From: JBGQBN01 sp041494805
GTDB taxonomy: Bacteria > Acidobacteriota > Terriglobia > Terriglobales > Acidobacteriaceae
DNA length: 64,000 nucleotides
NCBI GenBank assembly: GCA_041494805.1
Contig: JBGQBN010000013.1
Coordinates: 18,184 to 82,183, forward strand
Direction: 5' to 3'
Shown here: positions 52,643 through 60,512 of the stretch, one piece after another
How the letters are laid out: each line of letters starts with the position of its first letter
How positions within the stretch are numbered: position 1 is the first letter of the stretch
The notes under the pieces: generated by a model
Told to the model about the DNA's origin: nothing
Databases searched by the model: none
The model's input: only the letters and a program-made list of their open reading frames with translations
Made by a program: the position numbers and the translations under genes

Positions 52643-52702
52643 AAGAGCTTAAGAGCTAAGAGCTAAGAGCTAAGAGCTAAGAGCTAAGAGCTAAGAGCTA
52701 AG
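52643..52702. repeat. Tandem AAGAGCT heptamer repeat
   Basis: Seven perfect contiguous 7-bp units (52651-52699), preceded by one unit offset by an extra T (52643-52650) and followed by AAG. It lies between the glgC stop and the M13 gene. Copy-number variation is likely by slippage. Confidence 0.85.
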
Positions 52703-52712
52703 TCCCCCCCTC

Positions 52713-53963
52713 CTACTCGCTCGTAAAGTAATCCACCGTAATCGGATTCTCAAACAAGGAGTAATCCCGCGTCACCACCGTGATCCCGCTGTCGGTAACG
52801 AAATAACGCTGCCGGTCGGCCTCGGCGTCGTAACCAATCGTCGTGCCTTCGGGAATATGCACATCGCGGTCAATAATGGCTTTGCGGATGCGGCAATGCC
52901 GTCCCACGTTCACATGCGAGAACAAGATGCTGGCATCCACTTCGCTGTAGGAATTCACTCGCACGTCCGGCGACAGCACACTGTTCTTCACCATGCTCCC
53001 GGAAACAATGCAGCCTGCGGAAACGATCGAGTCGACCGCCGTGCCGGTACGCCCTTCTTCCGCGAACACGAACTTGGCCGGCGGATACTGCCGCTGGTGG
53101 GTGCGGATGGGCCAGTCCGAGTCGTACAGGTTGAACACCGGTGACACTGCGACGATATCCATGTTGGCTTCGTAATATGCCTCCAGCGTCCCCACATCGC
53201 GCCAGTACAGCGCTTCTTTCTTGTTTTCGTCCACGAAGTCGAAGGCATACACGCGGTACTCGTCCACCATCTTGAGCAGAATGTCTTTGCCAAAATCGTG
53301 GCTCGAATCCGGATCCTCCGCGTCCTTCAGCAGCACCGGGATAAGCACATCCGTATTGAACAGGTAAACGCCCATCGAGGCGCAAACCTTCTCCGGGTTG
53401 TAAGGGGACCGCAAATCGGTCTGCTGCGGTTTTTCCTGAAACCCGATTACGCGGTTGTCACGGTCCACATCCACCACGCCGAAGCGGCCTACTTCAGCGG
53501 GATCGATCTGAATGGTCGCCAGCGTCACGTCGGCTCCGCACTCCGCGTGCTGCTTGCTCATCAGCCCGTAGTTCATCTTGTAGATGTGGTCTCCCGAAAG
53601 AATGAGCACATGCTTGGGCTGCTCGGAGCCAATCGAGTAGATGTTCTGATACACCGCGTCGGCCGTCCCCTGATACCACTGCTCACTCACCCGCTTCATG
53701 GGGGGCAACACTTCGATGAACTCCCCCACCTCACGCCCCACAATGTTCCAGCCCTCGCGAATGTGCCGGTTCAGGGAAAGCGCCTTGTACTGGGTAAGGA
53801 TGTAAACCCGCCGCAGGTCAGAGTTCAGACAATTGGAAAGTGTGACATCAATAATGCGGTAGATGCCGCCAAAGGTCACGGCGGGCTTCGCCCGGTCGCG
53901 GGTGAGGGGATAGAGCCGCTCGCCGGCCCCTCCGGCCAACAATACTCCCAGCGTGTCTTTCAT
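52713..53963 (-). CDS. glgC: Glucose-1-phosphate adenylyltransferase
   Basis: A 416-residue enzyme forming ADP-glucose for glycogen synthesis. Seen: GVLLAGGAGERLYPLTRDRAK, the YQGTADAVYQN segment, GDHIYKMNY and SGSMVKNSVLSPDVRVNSYS at the start of the C-terminal beta-helix. Start ATG 53963 is preferred to an upstream in-frame codon at 54071 because the enzyme's core begins there. No other glycogen gene is close, though the ROK kinase 41 kb away could feed the pathway. Confidence 0.94.
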   Translation of the reverse strand: MKDTLGVLLAGGAGERLYPLTRDRAKPAVTFGGIYRIIDVTLSNCLNSDLRRVYILTQYKALSLNRHIREGWNIVGREVGEFIEVLPPMKRVSEQWYQGTADAVYQNIYSIGSEQPKHVLILSGDHIYKMNYGLMSKQHAECGADVTLATIQIDPAEVGRFGVVDVDRDNRVIGFQEKPQQTDLRSPYNPEKVCASMGVYLFNTDVLIPVLLKDAEDPDSSHDFGKDILLKMVDEYRVYAFDFVDENKKEALYWRDVGTLEAYYEANMDIVAVSPVFNLYDSDWPIRTHQRQYPPAKFVFAEEGRTGTAVDSIVSAGCIVSGSMVKNSVLSPDVRVNSYSEVDASILFSHVNVGRHCRIRKAIIDRDVHIPEGTTIGYDAEADRQRYFVTDSGITVVTRDYSLFENPITVDYFTSE

Positions 53964-54195
53964 CGCGCGTTTGGTCTGATGCGCTTGCGGGCCTTTGGAA
54001 ACGCCGACAAGGATACTAGCATAGCGGAAAACCAGGCAAAGATCGGTGGCCTGCTCGGGGATGAACTCCAACCAGCGTTCTCAGGCCCTCAACTTCTCTG
54101 GAGTGATGGGCAGCCTAAGCACCGGTTACGCTGAATGGCTCTGCGGGGCTGAAAACCTGCCTGGCTACCGACGACTGACTAACGACGAACGACGA

Positions 54196-54483
54196 CTAAG
54201 CCGCGTCGCCCCCGATCTTGATGCGCAGCGACTTCAGGAACTTCAAGTCCTGCTCGCTGACCTTAAACTCGGGATTGCTGCTGAGCGTGGTCACTAGGGA
54301 AGTCTTGTCGGCAGACTTATCCCCCGGCTTGCTGACTCCAATCGTGGCTTCCAGCACGAGAAAGATGTCGTACCCACCATCTTTGATTTTGGAAACGACT
54401 TCAGCGATTTGATCCGAATCGGCCAGCGACTCGTTAATCGCCTCACCCAGTTCCTTCATCAACTGCTTCAATTGCTGGTCCAC
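54196..54483 (-). CDS. Small protein of unknown function
   Basis: A 95-residue acidic/mixed-charge protein (VDQQLKQLMKELGEAINES, LVLEATIGVSKPGDKSADKT, SEQDLKFLKSLRIKIGG). GTG 54483 is preferred because an AAGGGGG site precedes it; the longer frame starting at 54543 would only translate a palindromic repeat. Helical at the N-terminus; no family recognised. It is flanked by a repeat and glgC. Confidence 0.6.
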   Translation of the reverse strand: MDQQLKQLMKELGEAINESLADSDQIAEVVSKIKDGGYDIFLVLEATIGVSKPGDKSADKTSLVTTLSSNPEFKVSEQDLKFLKSLRIKIGGDAA

Positions 54484-54504
54484 AGGGGCCCCCTTACTAA
54501 CTTG

Positions 54505-54549
54505 TGTGGGGACGGCCGCCTCGGCCGTCCAAAGCGAGCGCAACTCGCT
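54505..54549. repeat. Palindromic repeat of the GTGTGGGGAC family
   Basis: Edge GTGTGGGGAC, then GGACGGCCG/CGGCCGTCC (54510-54518 with 54522-54530, CCT loop), then AGCGAG/CTCGCT (54533-54538 with 54544-54549). It is the same layout as 31537-31575. Confidence 0.7.
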
Positions 54550-54622
54550 CCGTCAATCTTCGATCGAATGCCGCTCCTCACGATGGTTATTGTAACCCCG
54601 AACACTGCTAAAATCGACGGCG

Positions 54623-54955
54623 ATGGCGAATGTCTCAACCGCTCGTAAATTGAGCATTTTGGCGCGGGTTGCAGCCCAGCAGGCTGAGCGCACCCGCACC
54701 GGCCTCGCGCTGCTGAAGGGCGTACGCGCCACAGCCGCCCACTGCGCGCACGTCTTGCGCCGGCTCTGGCTCGAGATCACGGGGTTTGTTTTCTTGGCCA
54801 TAGCAGGCATCGGCGCGCTGGCGTTGGTTCGCGAATGTACCCGCTACCGCGCTGGTCAAGCTGGTCCTGGCCGCGCGATTGTTGCAATATTTTTCACAGG
54901 GATATTCGCCTGGTTCGGCCTGAATTCATTCTGGCGATCGCGAAAGAGAGGCTGA
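54623..54955 (+). CDS. Small predicted membrane protein
   Basis: A 110-residue protein with a basic N-terminus (ARKLSILARVAAQQAERTRTG) and two hydrophobic segments (ITGFVFLAIAGIGALALV; AIVAIFFTGIFAWFGL). No family recognised. It begins divergently from the small gene before it and ends 58 bases before the mutase gene. Confidence 0.55.
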   Translation: MANVSTARKLSILARVAAQQAERTRTGLALLKGVRATAAHCAHVLRRLWLEITGFVFLAIAGIGALALVRECTRYRAGQAGPGRAIVAIFFTGIFAWFGLNSFWRSRKRG

Positions 54956-55013
54956 GAATCGAGTCAGATTCCCCTCGTCCTCCTTAGCTCCCTTTGTGGT
55001 TTACGGTTTTTAT

Positions 55014-56624
55014 ATGGCTGACAAAAGCAAAACCGCGCAAGCCCAGAACCCACAGACTTCCTCGCACATCCCTGTCCGCCCGCTCTACACCCCCGCCGAA
55101 CTCCAGGGCCGCGACCATGAGCAAAAGGTTGGCTATCCTGGTGAATATCCTTACACGCGCGGCGTCCAGGCCACCATGTACCGCGGCCGCCTCTGGACCA
55201 TGCGCCAGTACGCCGGCATGGGTGACGCCGAAGAGTCCAACAAGCGTTACAAGTACCTGCTGGCCAACGGCACGACGGGGCTGTCGGTAGCATTCGATCT
55301 TCCCACGCAGATCGGTCTCGACTCCGACCACCCGCTCGCCGTAGGCGAAGTCGGCAAAGTAGGCGTGGCCATTGACTCCATCGAAGACATGCAGCGCCTC
55401 TTCGCTGGCATCGACCTGACAAAAATTTCCACCTCGATGACTATCAACGCGACCGCGTCGATTTTGCTGGCTCTGTACGTTGCCGTAGCAAGGCGGCAAG
55501 GCGCGGATATCCGCAAACTTTCGGGTACCGTCCAGAACGACGTGCTCAAGGAATACATCGCGCGCGGCACTTACATTTATCCCCCGCAGCAGGCCATGCG
55601 CATCATCACCGACATGTTCGCCTGGACGAACCAGAATGTGCCCGAGTGGAACACCATCTCCATCTCGGGCTACCACATGCGCGAAGCCGGCTCGACCGCC
55701 GTGCAGGAAGTCGCGTTCACCCTGGGCAACGGCATCGCCTACGTGCAGGCCGCGATCAACGCTGGACTGGACGTGGACAAGTTCGCCCCGCGCCTCTCAT
55801 TCTTTTTCAACGCGCACAACAATTTTCTGGAAGAAGTCGCCAAGTACCGTGCCGCCCGCCGTATGTGGGCCCGGATCATGCGAGAGCATTTCAAAGCCAG
55901 AAATCCGCGTTCCTGGATGCTGCGCTTCCACACCCAGACCGCCGGGTCCACGCTCACCGCCCAGCAGCCGGAGAACAACATTGTTCGCACCGCGATCCAG
56001 GCGCTGGCCGCAGTGCTGGGCGGCACCCAGTCGCTGCACACCAATTCCTACGACGAAGCCCTGGCCCTGCCCACCGAGCAGGCTGCCCGCATTGCGTTGC
56101 GTACCCAGCAGATTGTGGGATACGAATCCGGTGTGCCGCAGACCATTGATCCCCTGGCGGGATCGTACTACGTCGAGACGTTGACCAACGAGATCGAGAC
56201 CCGGGCGTCCGAGTACTTAGAAAAGATCGAAGCTCTCGGCGGGATGATCAAAGCCCTCGAGCGCGGCTACGCGCAGCAGGAAATCCAGAACGCTGCTTAT
56301 GAATACCAGCAGCAGGTGGACCGCCAGGAAGCTGTGGTCGTCGGGGTGAACCGCTTTCAGGTCGAAGAAGAGAAGCCCATACCGATTCAGCGTATCGATG
56401 ACTCCCTGGAACAGAAACAAGTAGAGCGCCTGCGTGCGCTGCGTGCTCGCCGGGATCCCCAGCTCTGGGATAACGCCCTAAAGCAAGTCGAAGACGCCGC
56501 CCGCTCCGGTGGAAACCTAATGCCGCACATCGTTGCCGCGGTCGAAGCTAGCGCCACCGTGGGTGAGATCTCCGACACCCTGCGAAGGGTTTTCGGGGAG
56601 TACAAAGAAGCTGTCGTTATCTAA
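55014..56624 (+). CDS. Methylmalonyl-CoA mutase, large (catalytic) subunit type
   Basis: A 536-residue protein of the acyl-CoA mutase TIM-barrel subunit: YRGRLWTMRQYAGMGDAEE, AFDLPTQIGLDSDHPLA, SISGYHMREAGSTAVQE (catalytic histidine about 221), FFFNAHNNFLEEVAKYRAA, LRFHTQTAGSTLTAQQPENN and DPLAGSYYVE. The B12-binding domain (DxHxxG) is absent, so a separate small subunit encoded elsewhere is needed. The likely reaction is (R)-methylmalonyl-CoA to succinyl-CoA, but other acyl-CoA mutases share the scaffold. Start ATG 55014 is used. Confidence 0.92.
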   Translation: MADKSKTAQAQNPQTSSHIPVRPLYTPAELQGRDHEQKVGYPGEYPYTRGVQATMYRGRLWTMRQYAGMGDAEESNKRYKYLLANGTTGLSVAFDLPTQIGLDSDHPLAVGEVGKVGVAIDSIEDMQRLFAGIDLTKISTSMTINATASILLALYVAVARRQGADIRKLSGTVQNDVLKEYIARGTYIYPPQQAMRIITDMFAWTNQNVPEWNTISISGYHMREAGSTAVQEVAFTLGNGIAYVQAAINAGLDVDKFAPRLSFFFNAHNNFLEEVAKYRAARRMWARIMREHFKARNPRSWMLRFHTQTAGSTLTAQQPENNIVRTAIQALAAVLGGTQSLHTNSYDEALALPTEQAARIALRTQQIVGYESGVPQTIDPLAGSYYVETLTNEIETRASEYLEKIEALGGMIKALERGYAQQEIQNAAYEYQQQVDRQEAVVVGVNRFQVEEEKPIPIQRIDDSLEQKQVERLRALRARRDPQLWDNALKQVEDAARSGGNLMPHIVAAVEASATVGEISDTLRRVFGEYKEAVVI

Positions 56625-56707
56625 AGAATGTTCTCTGATCTGAACCGATCATCAACAGAGTCATTGAAGAGAACTACCAGGGGAAATATGATTCGATCTG
56701 GTGAAGC

Positions 56708-57169
56708 ATGCGGACTGCGAAATTGGATTGGAGGAAATGGATCGAGCTTATTTTCGGCCTGTTGCCCAACACTCTGTTCTTCGGTTCTTTCCTTCTATAT
56801 GCCATGTTTGCGCTGGCCGTGCCGTCTCGCGGGGTGGGACGTCCCGGAATCGTTGCCCTGCTCACACCTTCGGAAGGCAACCTGGCGATTCCTCTATCCA
56901 TCTTTGGAGCCGCGGTAGGACTAGCCGGTCTCTGGGCTGCTTTCATTTTCGATCTGGCGCAACTCCGAACCCATCGCCGTTGGAAGGTATTGCTAATATC
57001 GGCGCTGGGGTTGGGCCTGGCGGTTGATCTTTACTGGATAACTTTGGTCGTGGTTGGTCCTGGGCCCCGGAATAGCTTCGGCGTAGTTGTAGTTGCCTTA
57101 CTGCTGGGAGCGCCTCTTATTTTGGCATCCAAGTATCTTTACCTGCTGCTTGAGCCCGGGCCAGAGTAG
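56708..57169 (+). CDS. Predicted integral membrane protein
   Basis: A 153-residue protein with four hydrophobic segments (LIFGLLPNTLFFGSFLLYAM; LSIFGAAVGLAGLWAAFIF; VLLISALGLGLAVDLYWITL; GVVVVALLLGAPLILASKYL). No enzyme motif seen. It follows the mutase by 83 bp on the same strand, with no demonstrated link. Confidence 0.6.
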   Translation: MRTAKLDWRKWIELIFGLLPNTLFFGSFLLYAMFALAVPSRGVGRPGIVALLTPSEGNLAIPLSIFGAAVGLAGLWAAFIFDLAQLRTHRRWKVLLISALGLGLAVDLYWITLVVVGPGPRNSFGVVVVALLLGAPLILASKYLYLLLEPGPE

Positions 57170-57234
57170 AACCGGACTGGAGCTGGGTGGCCACAGATGT
57201 GGACTACGCGCCAACGGGGATGTTTTGAACCTGG

Positions 57235-57795
57235 CTAGTCTGCGACCACCCTCCGCATCACCGGCCTGCCCGCCGACCTTCTCGTCACTTCCTTGAATCC
57301 CGCCTTGCGGAACGCCGACACCAACCCCGTCCAGGCAAAAGCATCTGGCATTTCGCCCGAACCCGGGTCTACCGGATACCCTTCCACAATCTTCGCGCCG
57401 TGCGTGCCGGCATACGCTACCGCGGCTCGCAGCAAGGCTGCTGTCAACCCGCTCCGCCGCAACGGTCGCGGGATGTAGAAACACGTCACCGACCACACCG
57501 GCTGATCGTCCACCGGTTTCAGCACCCGCGATCGCTCCAGCGCCGGATACGCCTCCCGTGGCGCCACCGCACACCAACCCACCGGCTGCTTGCCCGCGTA
57601 AGCCAGCACTCCCGTAGGTGCGCCCGAAGCCACGATCTTGCGAAACGCTCGCCTGTTTCCCGCGCCCTTCTGTTTCTCGTACTGTGAGCGCCGCAACTTC
57701 CACCACATGCACCAGCATCCGCCGGAAGCGCCACGCGGCCCGAACAAGGTTTCAAGGTCAGGCCAGTTGGCCTCAGTCAGAGGACGGAACGTCAT
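57235..57795 (-). CDS. GNAT-family N-acetyltransferase
   Basis: A 186-residue protein with the GNAT pattern: MTFRPLTEANWPDLETLFGP, a Cys/Trp-rich segment (GGCWCMWWKLRR), TGVLAYAGKQPVGWCAVAPR, and the acetyl-CoA loop region FYIPRPLRRSGLTAALLRAA with AFAWTGLVSAFRKAGF. Start ATG 57795 is used rather than an upstream in-frame codon. Substrate unknown. Confidence 0.78.
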   Translation of the reverse strand: MTFRPLTEANWPDLETLFGPRGASGGCWCMWWKLRRSQYEKQKGAGNRRAFRKIVASGAPTGVLAYAGKQPVGWCAVAPREAYPALERSRVLKPVDDQPVWSVTCFYIPRPLRRSGLTAALLRAAVAYAGTHGAKIVEGYPVDPGSGEMPDAFAWTGLVSAFRKAGFKEVTRRSAGRPVMRRVVAD

Positions 57796-57955
57796 CCGCT
57801 TTACGGAACTAGATGGGAATTTGACTTTCAAAAGTAGTGGCGCACAGCCGGTACCGAAGTGCCTTTGACGAACGACCAACGACCAACGACCGTCCTTAAA
57901 CGTAACTCAATCACCAATCCTTGCGCTGCTGTCTCATTCCCGCGACTAGATGACT

Positions 57956-58261
57956 TTAGCGGCCGACCACTACCTCGTAGTGAACCGACCTCTCATCAAA
58001 TCGCGACAGCAGCCTCCTCGCTTCAGCCGGCACTACGGCAACCTCGTGATCCTGCCCCGCAAACGCGCGCACCGCATCCATCGAAGTAAAGAAGGTCAAA
58101 GTGACAAACTCGACTTCATCCCCCGCGTCCCGTCGCAGCAGGTACGCGCCCTCGTGACCCGCCACACGATGAATCCCGGGCAGGATTTTTGTCCGCAGGA
58201 GCGCCTCATACGCATCCGCGTTTCCGCGAGTCGTCCAACCATGCCACACCCTGCCGATCAT
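57956..58261 (-). CDS. ABM/Dabb-like small protein (ferredoxin-like fold)
   Basis: A 101-residue protein starting IGRVWHGWTTRGNADAYEAL, with EGAYLLRRDAGDEVEFVTLTFF and a C-terminal strand VHYEVVVGR, the pattern of antibiotic-biosynthesis-monooxygenase-like domains. It probably dimerises. It lies seven bases after an NTF2-like gene on the same strand. Confidence 0.7.
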   Translation of the reverse strand: MIGRVWHGWTTRGNADAYEALLRTKILPGIHRVAGHEGAYLLRRDAGDEVEFVTLTFFTSMDAVRAFAGQDHEVAVVPAEARRLLSRFDERSVHYEVVVGR

Positions 58262-58268
58262 TGCGGCC

Positions 58269-58745
58269 TCATTTCCCTGAGTCCAAGTGCCACCCCGGAT
58301 TCAGCCAGCGTCCATTGCGACGCACGAAGACCTCCGTCGCGCGCCCGGAACTAGTGGTGCGCTGGCCGTGGGTTTCGGTTTCGGTGATGAACAGACTGTA
58401 AATCACCGCCACATCGCCAAAACGCTGGACCTCGACCTTGGGAAATTCCAGCCGCACCAGCCGTCCGCCGTCGGATGCGAACTGGGCCGCGCCTTCCAGC
58501 ACCGCCGCGCGTGACTCCCACTTCTCTTCACCATTGTTAATCGCGACCGTGTCCTCCGGAAGGACCTCCTCCAGAGCCCGGCGATCATTTGCGAACCACG
58601 CCCGCCACACCGCTTCGCGCGCCTTGAGCAACTCCGCCCGTTCGCCGGGGCTGAACGGAGTAGAAGCCGAATTCGCAGCCGTCGCCGGCAGCACCGTCAG
58701 CGACGCCAGTCCCATCGCCATGCCAAAAGCCAACTCGCGCATCAT
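58269..58745 (-). CDS. Secreted SnoaL/DUF4440-like protein
   Basis: A 158-residue protein with a signal peptide (MMRELAFGMAMGLASLTVLPATA). The rest fits an NTF2-fold: LLKAREAVWRAWFANDRRAL, EEVLPEDTVAINNGEEKW, then strands VQRFGDVAVIYSLFI, RATEVFVRRNGRWLNPGWH. It resembles the protein at 40509-40973 in fold though not in sequence. Cotranscribed with the ABM-like gene. Confidence 0.75.
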   Translation of the reverse strand: MMRELAFGMAMGLASLTVLPATAANSASTPFSPGERAELLKAREAVWRAWFANDRRALEEVLPEDTVAINNGEEKWESRAAVLEGAAQFASDGGRLVRLEFPKVEVQRFGDVAVIYSLFITETETHGQRTTSSGRATEVFVRRNGRWLNPGWHLDSGK

Positions 58746-58852
58746 AAGACCTCCTTACCCACAGAAGGAAATATGCGCCCGAGCGCACTCAACCCGCTTG
58801 CACTTTCTTGCTTTTTCTAGGAGAAATCAGCAAGCTGCGACAGCTCACGGAG

Positions 58853-58900
58853 GGACAGCCGCCTCGGCTGTCCAGGCAAGCGTAGCGAGCTGCTCAGGAA
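58853..58900. repeat. Palindromic repeat (GGACAGCCG hairpin)
   Basis: GGACAGCCG/CGGCTGTCC (58853-58861 with 58865-58873, CCT loop), with a degenerate GCGAGC tail. Third copy of the 31537/54510 design. Confidence 0.6.
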
Positions 58901-59718
58901 GCCCGCTGCCGCGCATACTTCGCCGGCGAGACCCCGAATCGCCGCTGGAAGATCCGAATAAAGTGACTCAAGTTATGGAACCCGCTGCTGAAGCAGGCCT
59001 CGGTCACCGACGCACCTTCCCGCAACTTGCGCGCACCCTCATTCAACCGAACCCGTAACAAATAGCGATGAGGCGGCATCCCCGCCAGCTCTCCGAAGAC
59101 GCGCGCGAAGTGAAACCTGCTAATACCCACCGAGCGCGCCAGCGTCCCTAAGCTATGCTCCAACGCATAGTGTTTCTCCAGCCGGCCCCGCACCGCATCC
59201 ACCCGCTCCGCGTACCAGGCCAGCTGGTGTCGCGCGTACAGCTTGCGGGCTTCCACCCGCTCCGCACAAACTTCCGCGAGCAACGCGCCCGCCGCCTGCT
59301 CCAAGACCATAGGACTCTCCGCGGGAAGAGAAATCGAAGAAAATCCGCGAAACAGATACGCCAGCCGGTTGGAAGGTGGCACCACCGCCCGCTTGCGGAC
59401 CGCGCAGGCGAACTGCGCAAGGTCTTCGCGATCCTCATCCGCTGGCAAATAGCTCACCGCCACGCACACATCGGTCGGCGCCCGCTCCCCATGGCGGCAG
59501 CGGTAGGCCATCCCGGGATAGGTCAAAAACATATCTCCCTCCCGAAGTTCCCAGCGCCGCCTGCCAATCTGTATCTCAAACCCGCCGCGTTCCACCCGGT
59601 TGACTGAGTAGTCGGCAGCGACTTCCTCGGCAGGGTCCCGGTGCGTATGCTCGCCGGGATGATCGAAACGGCCAATCGCCAGATCGGATGTGTCAAGCAG
59701 GGCAGTGTAGCGATTCAT
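58894..59718 (-). CDS. AraC-family transcriptional regulator
   Basis: A 274-residue regulator: a cupin-like N-terminal domain (IGRFDHPGEHTHRDPAEEVA; FEIQIGRRRWELREGDMFLT) followed by two HTH motifs (LGTLARSVGISRFHFARVFG; SVTEACFSSGFHNLSHFIR) ending FGVSPAKYARQR. It likely senses a small ligand and activates nearby genes, possibly the two small genes downstream. Targets unknown. Confidence 0.9.
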   Translation of the reverse strand: MNRYTALLDTSDLAIGRFDHPGEHTHRDPAEEVAADYSVNRVERGGFEIQIGRRRWELREGDMFLTYPGMAYRCRHGERAPTDVCVAVSYLPADEDREDLAQFACAVRKRAVVPPSNRLAYLFRGFSSISLPAESPMVLEQAAGALLAEVCAERVEARKLYARHQLAWYAERVDAVRGRLEKHYALEHSLGTLARSVGISRFHFARVFGELAGMPPHRYLLRVRLNEGARKLREGASVTEACFSSGFHNLSHFIRIFQRRFGVSPAKYARQRAS

Positions 59719-59873
59719 AAGATCAGGGTTTAGGCTCGGGGCCCCTAGGCTCTGGGGCCCTGGCTTTCACAGTTGATTAGACGACAAGCGGGCAGGAATG
59801 GAGCGAGAAATTTTGCCAGAAAGGAAGTTGCATGTCACCTGAAGTCTGCACGCCAGAGCCCAGACCCAGAAGC

Positions 59874-60053
59874 CTAGTCCTGGGTTTTGTAATCACAAGC
59901 TTCCCGGCAGGGCGGACAGTACCATAGCCCGTCCTGGCAGAGCCGGATATCGACTTGTCCCTGGCACAGGCAGCAGTACTTTTCGCAATCACACTTCTCT
60001 TCGTTCATCTCGCACTGCATGCAGCGGTACTTGTTCTTGGTAGTGGTGGACAT
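59874..60053 (-). CDS. Small cysteine-rich protein, putative zinc-binding
   Basis: A 59-residue protein with twelve cysteines in CMQCEMNEEKCDCEKYCCLC, RLCQDGLWYCPPCREACDY. CxxC pairs are consistent with one or two zinc or iron sites. ATG 60053 is chosen; the longer frame to 60125 extends toward a repeat. I do not recognise a family. Confidence 0.65.
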   Translation of the reverse strand: MSTTTKNKYRCMQCEMNEEKCDCEKYCCLCQGQVDIRLCQDGLWYCPPCREACDYKTQD

Positions 60054-60113
60054 GGACGAACTGTAACGCCAGCCATGGGGAAGGGGAAAGTTCCGTTGGT
60101 AACTGGGTGCGGG

Positions 60114-60377
60114 CGGGTGGCCCACTCAAGCCCGATTTTGGCTTGAGTGGGGCAGTTCAGATCTTCCAATTCTGCCATCCCGACCGGAGCAGATCATCGC
60201 GGAAGGCCATGATCTGCGGAGTGGAGGGACCTGCTGTTCTGACGTCACTTGGCTGTGAGGGACGCTGGACATCGAGTCGGAATGGACGGCACGGAAGCGC
60301 GAACGAGCACGGGAACACTTTGCCCGGCTGTCGAACTGCCCCACTCAAGCCAAAATCGGGCTTGAGTGGGCCACCCG
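60114..60377. mobile_element. REPIN/MITE-like element with a perfect 45-bp inverted repeat pair
   Basis: 60114-60158 and 60333-60377 are perfect 45-bp reverse complements around 174 bp of non-coding sequence. Each arm itself contains a 12-bp hairpin (CCCACTCAAGCC/GGCTTGAGTGGG). No transposase is present, so it would need one in trans. It occupies most of the 459-bp gap between the Cys-rich gene and gcvT; the rest (60378-60512) holds GAAGCCAGAAGCC repeats and no glycine riboswitch I can see. Confidence 0.75.
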
Positions 60378-60512
60378 TCTAAAATGCACACCGGCGGAAG
60401 CTTAGAGCCAGAAGCCAGAAGCCCTCCCGTATTGAAGCCCACGCCACCCACATGTTAGGGTAATTAGTTTCACCATCCCAGCAGCCCAGCACTGCTTCTG
60501 ATCGAGGACCCA

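Noticed and set aside
52651..52699. CRISPR array
   Set aside because: Seven-base tandem units without spacers; no cas genes.
54484..54543. Longer start for the small gene after glgC
   Set aside because: It would translate the palindromic repeat; GTG 54483 has a ribosome-binding site.
60378..60512. Glycine riboswitch before gcvT
   Set aside because: The gap holds short repeats and none of the conserved riboswitch core that I could recognise.
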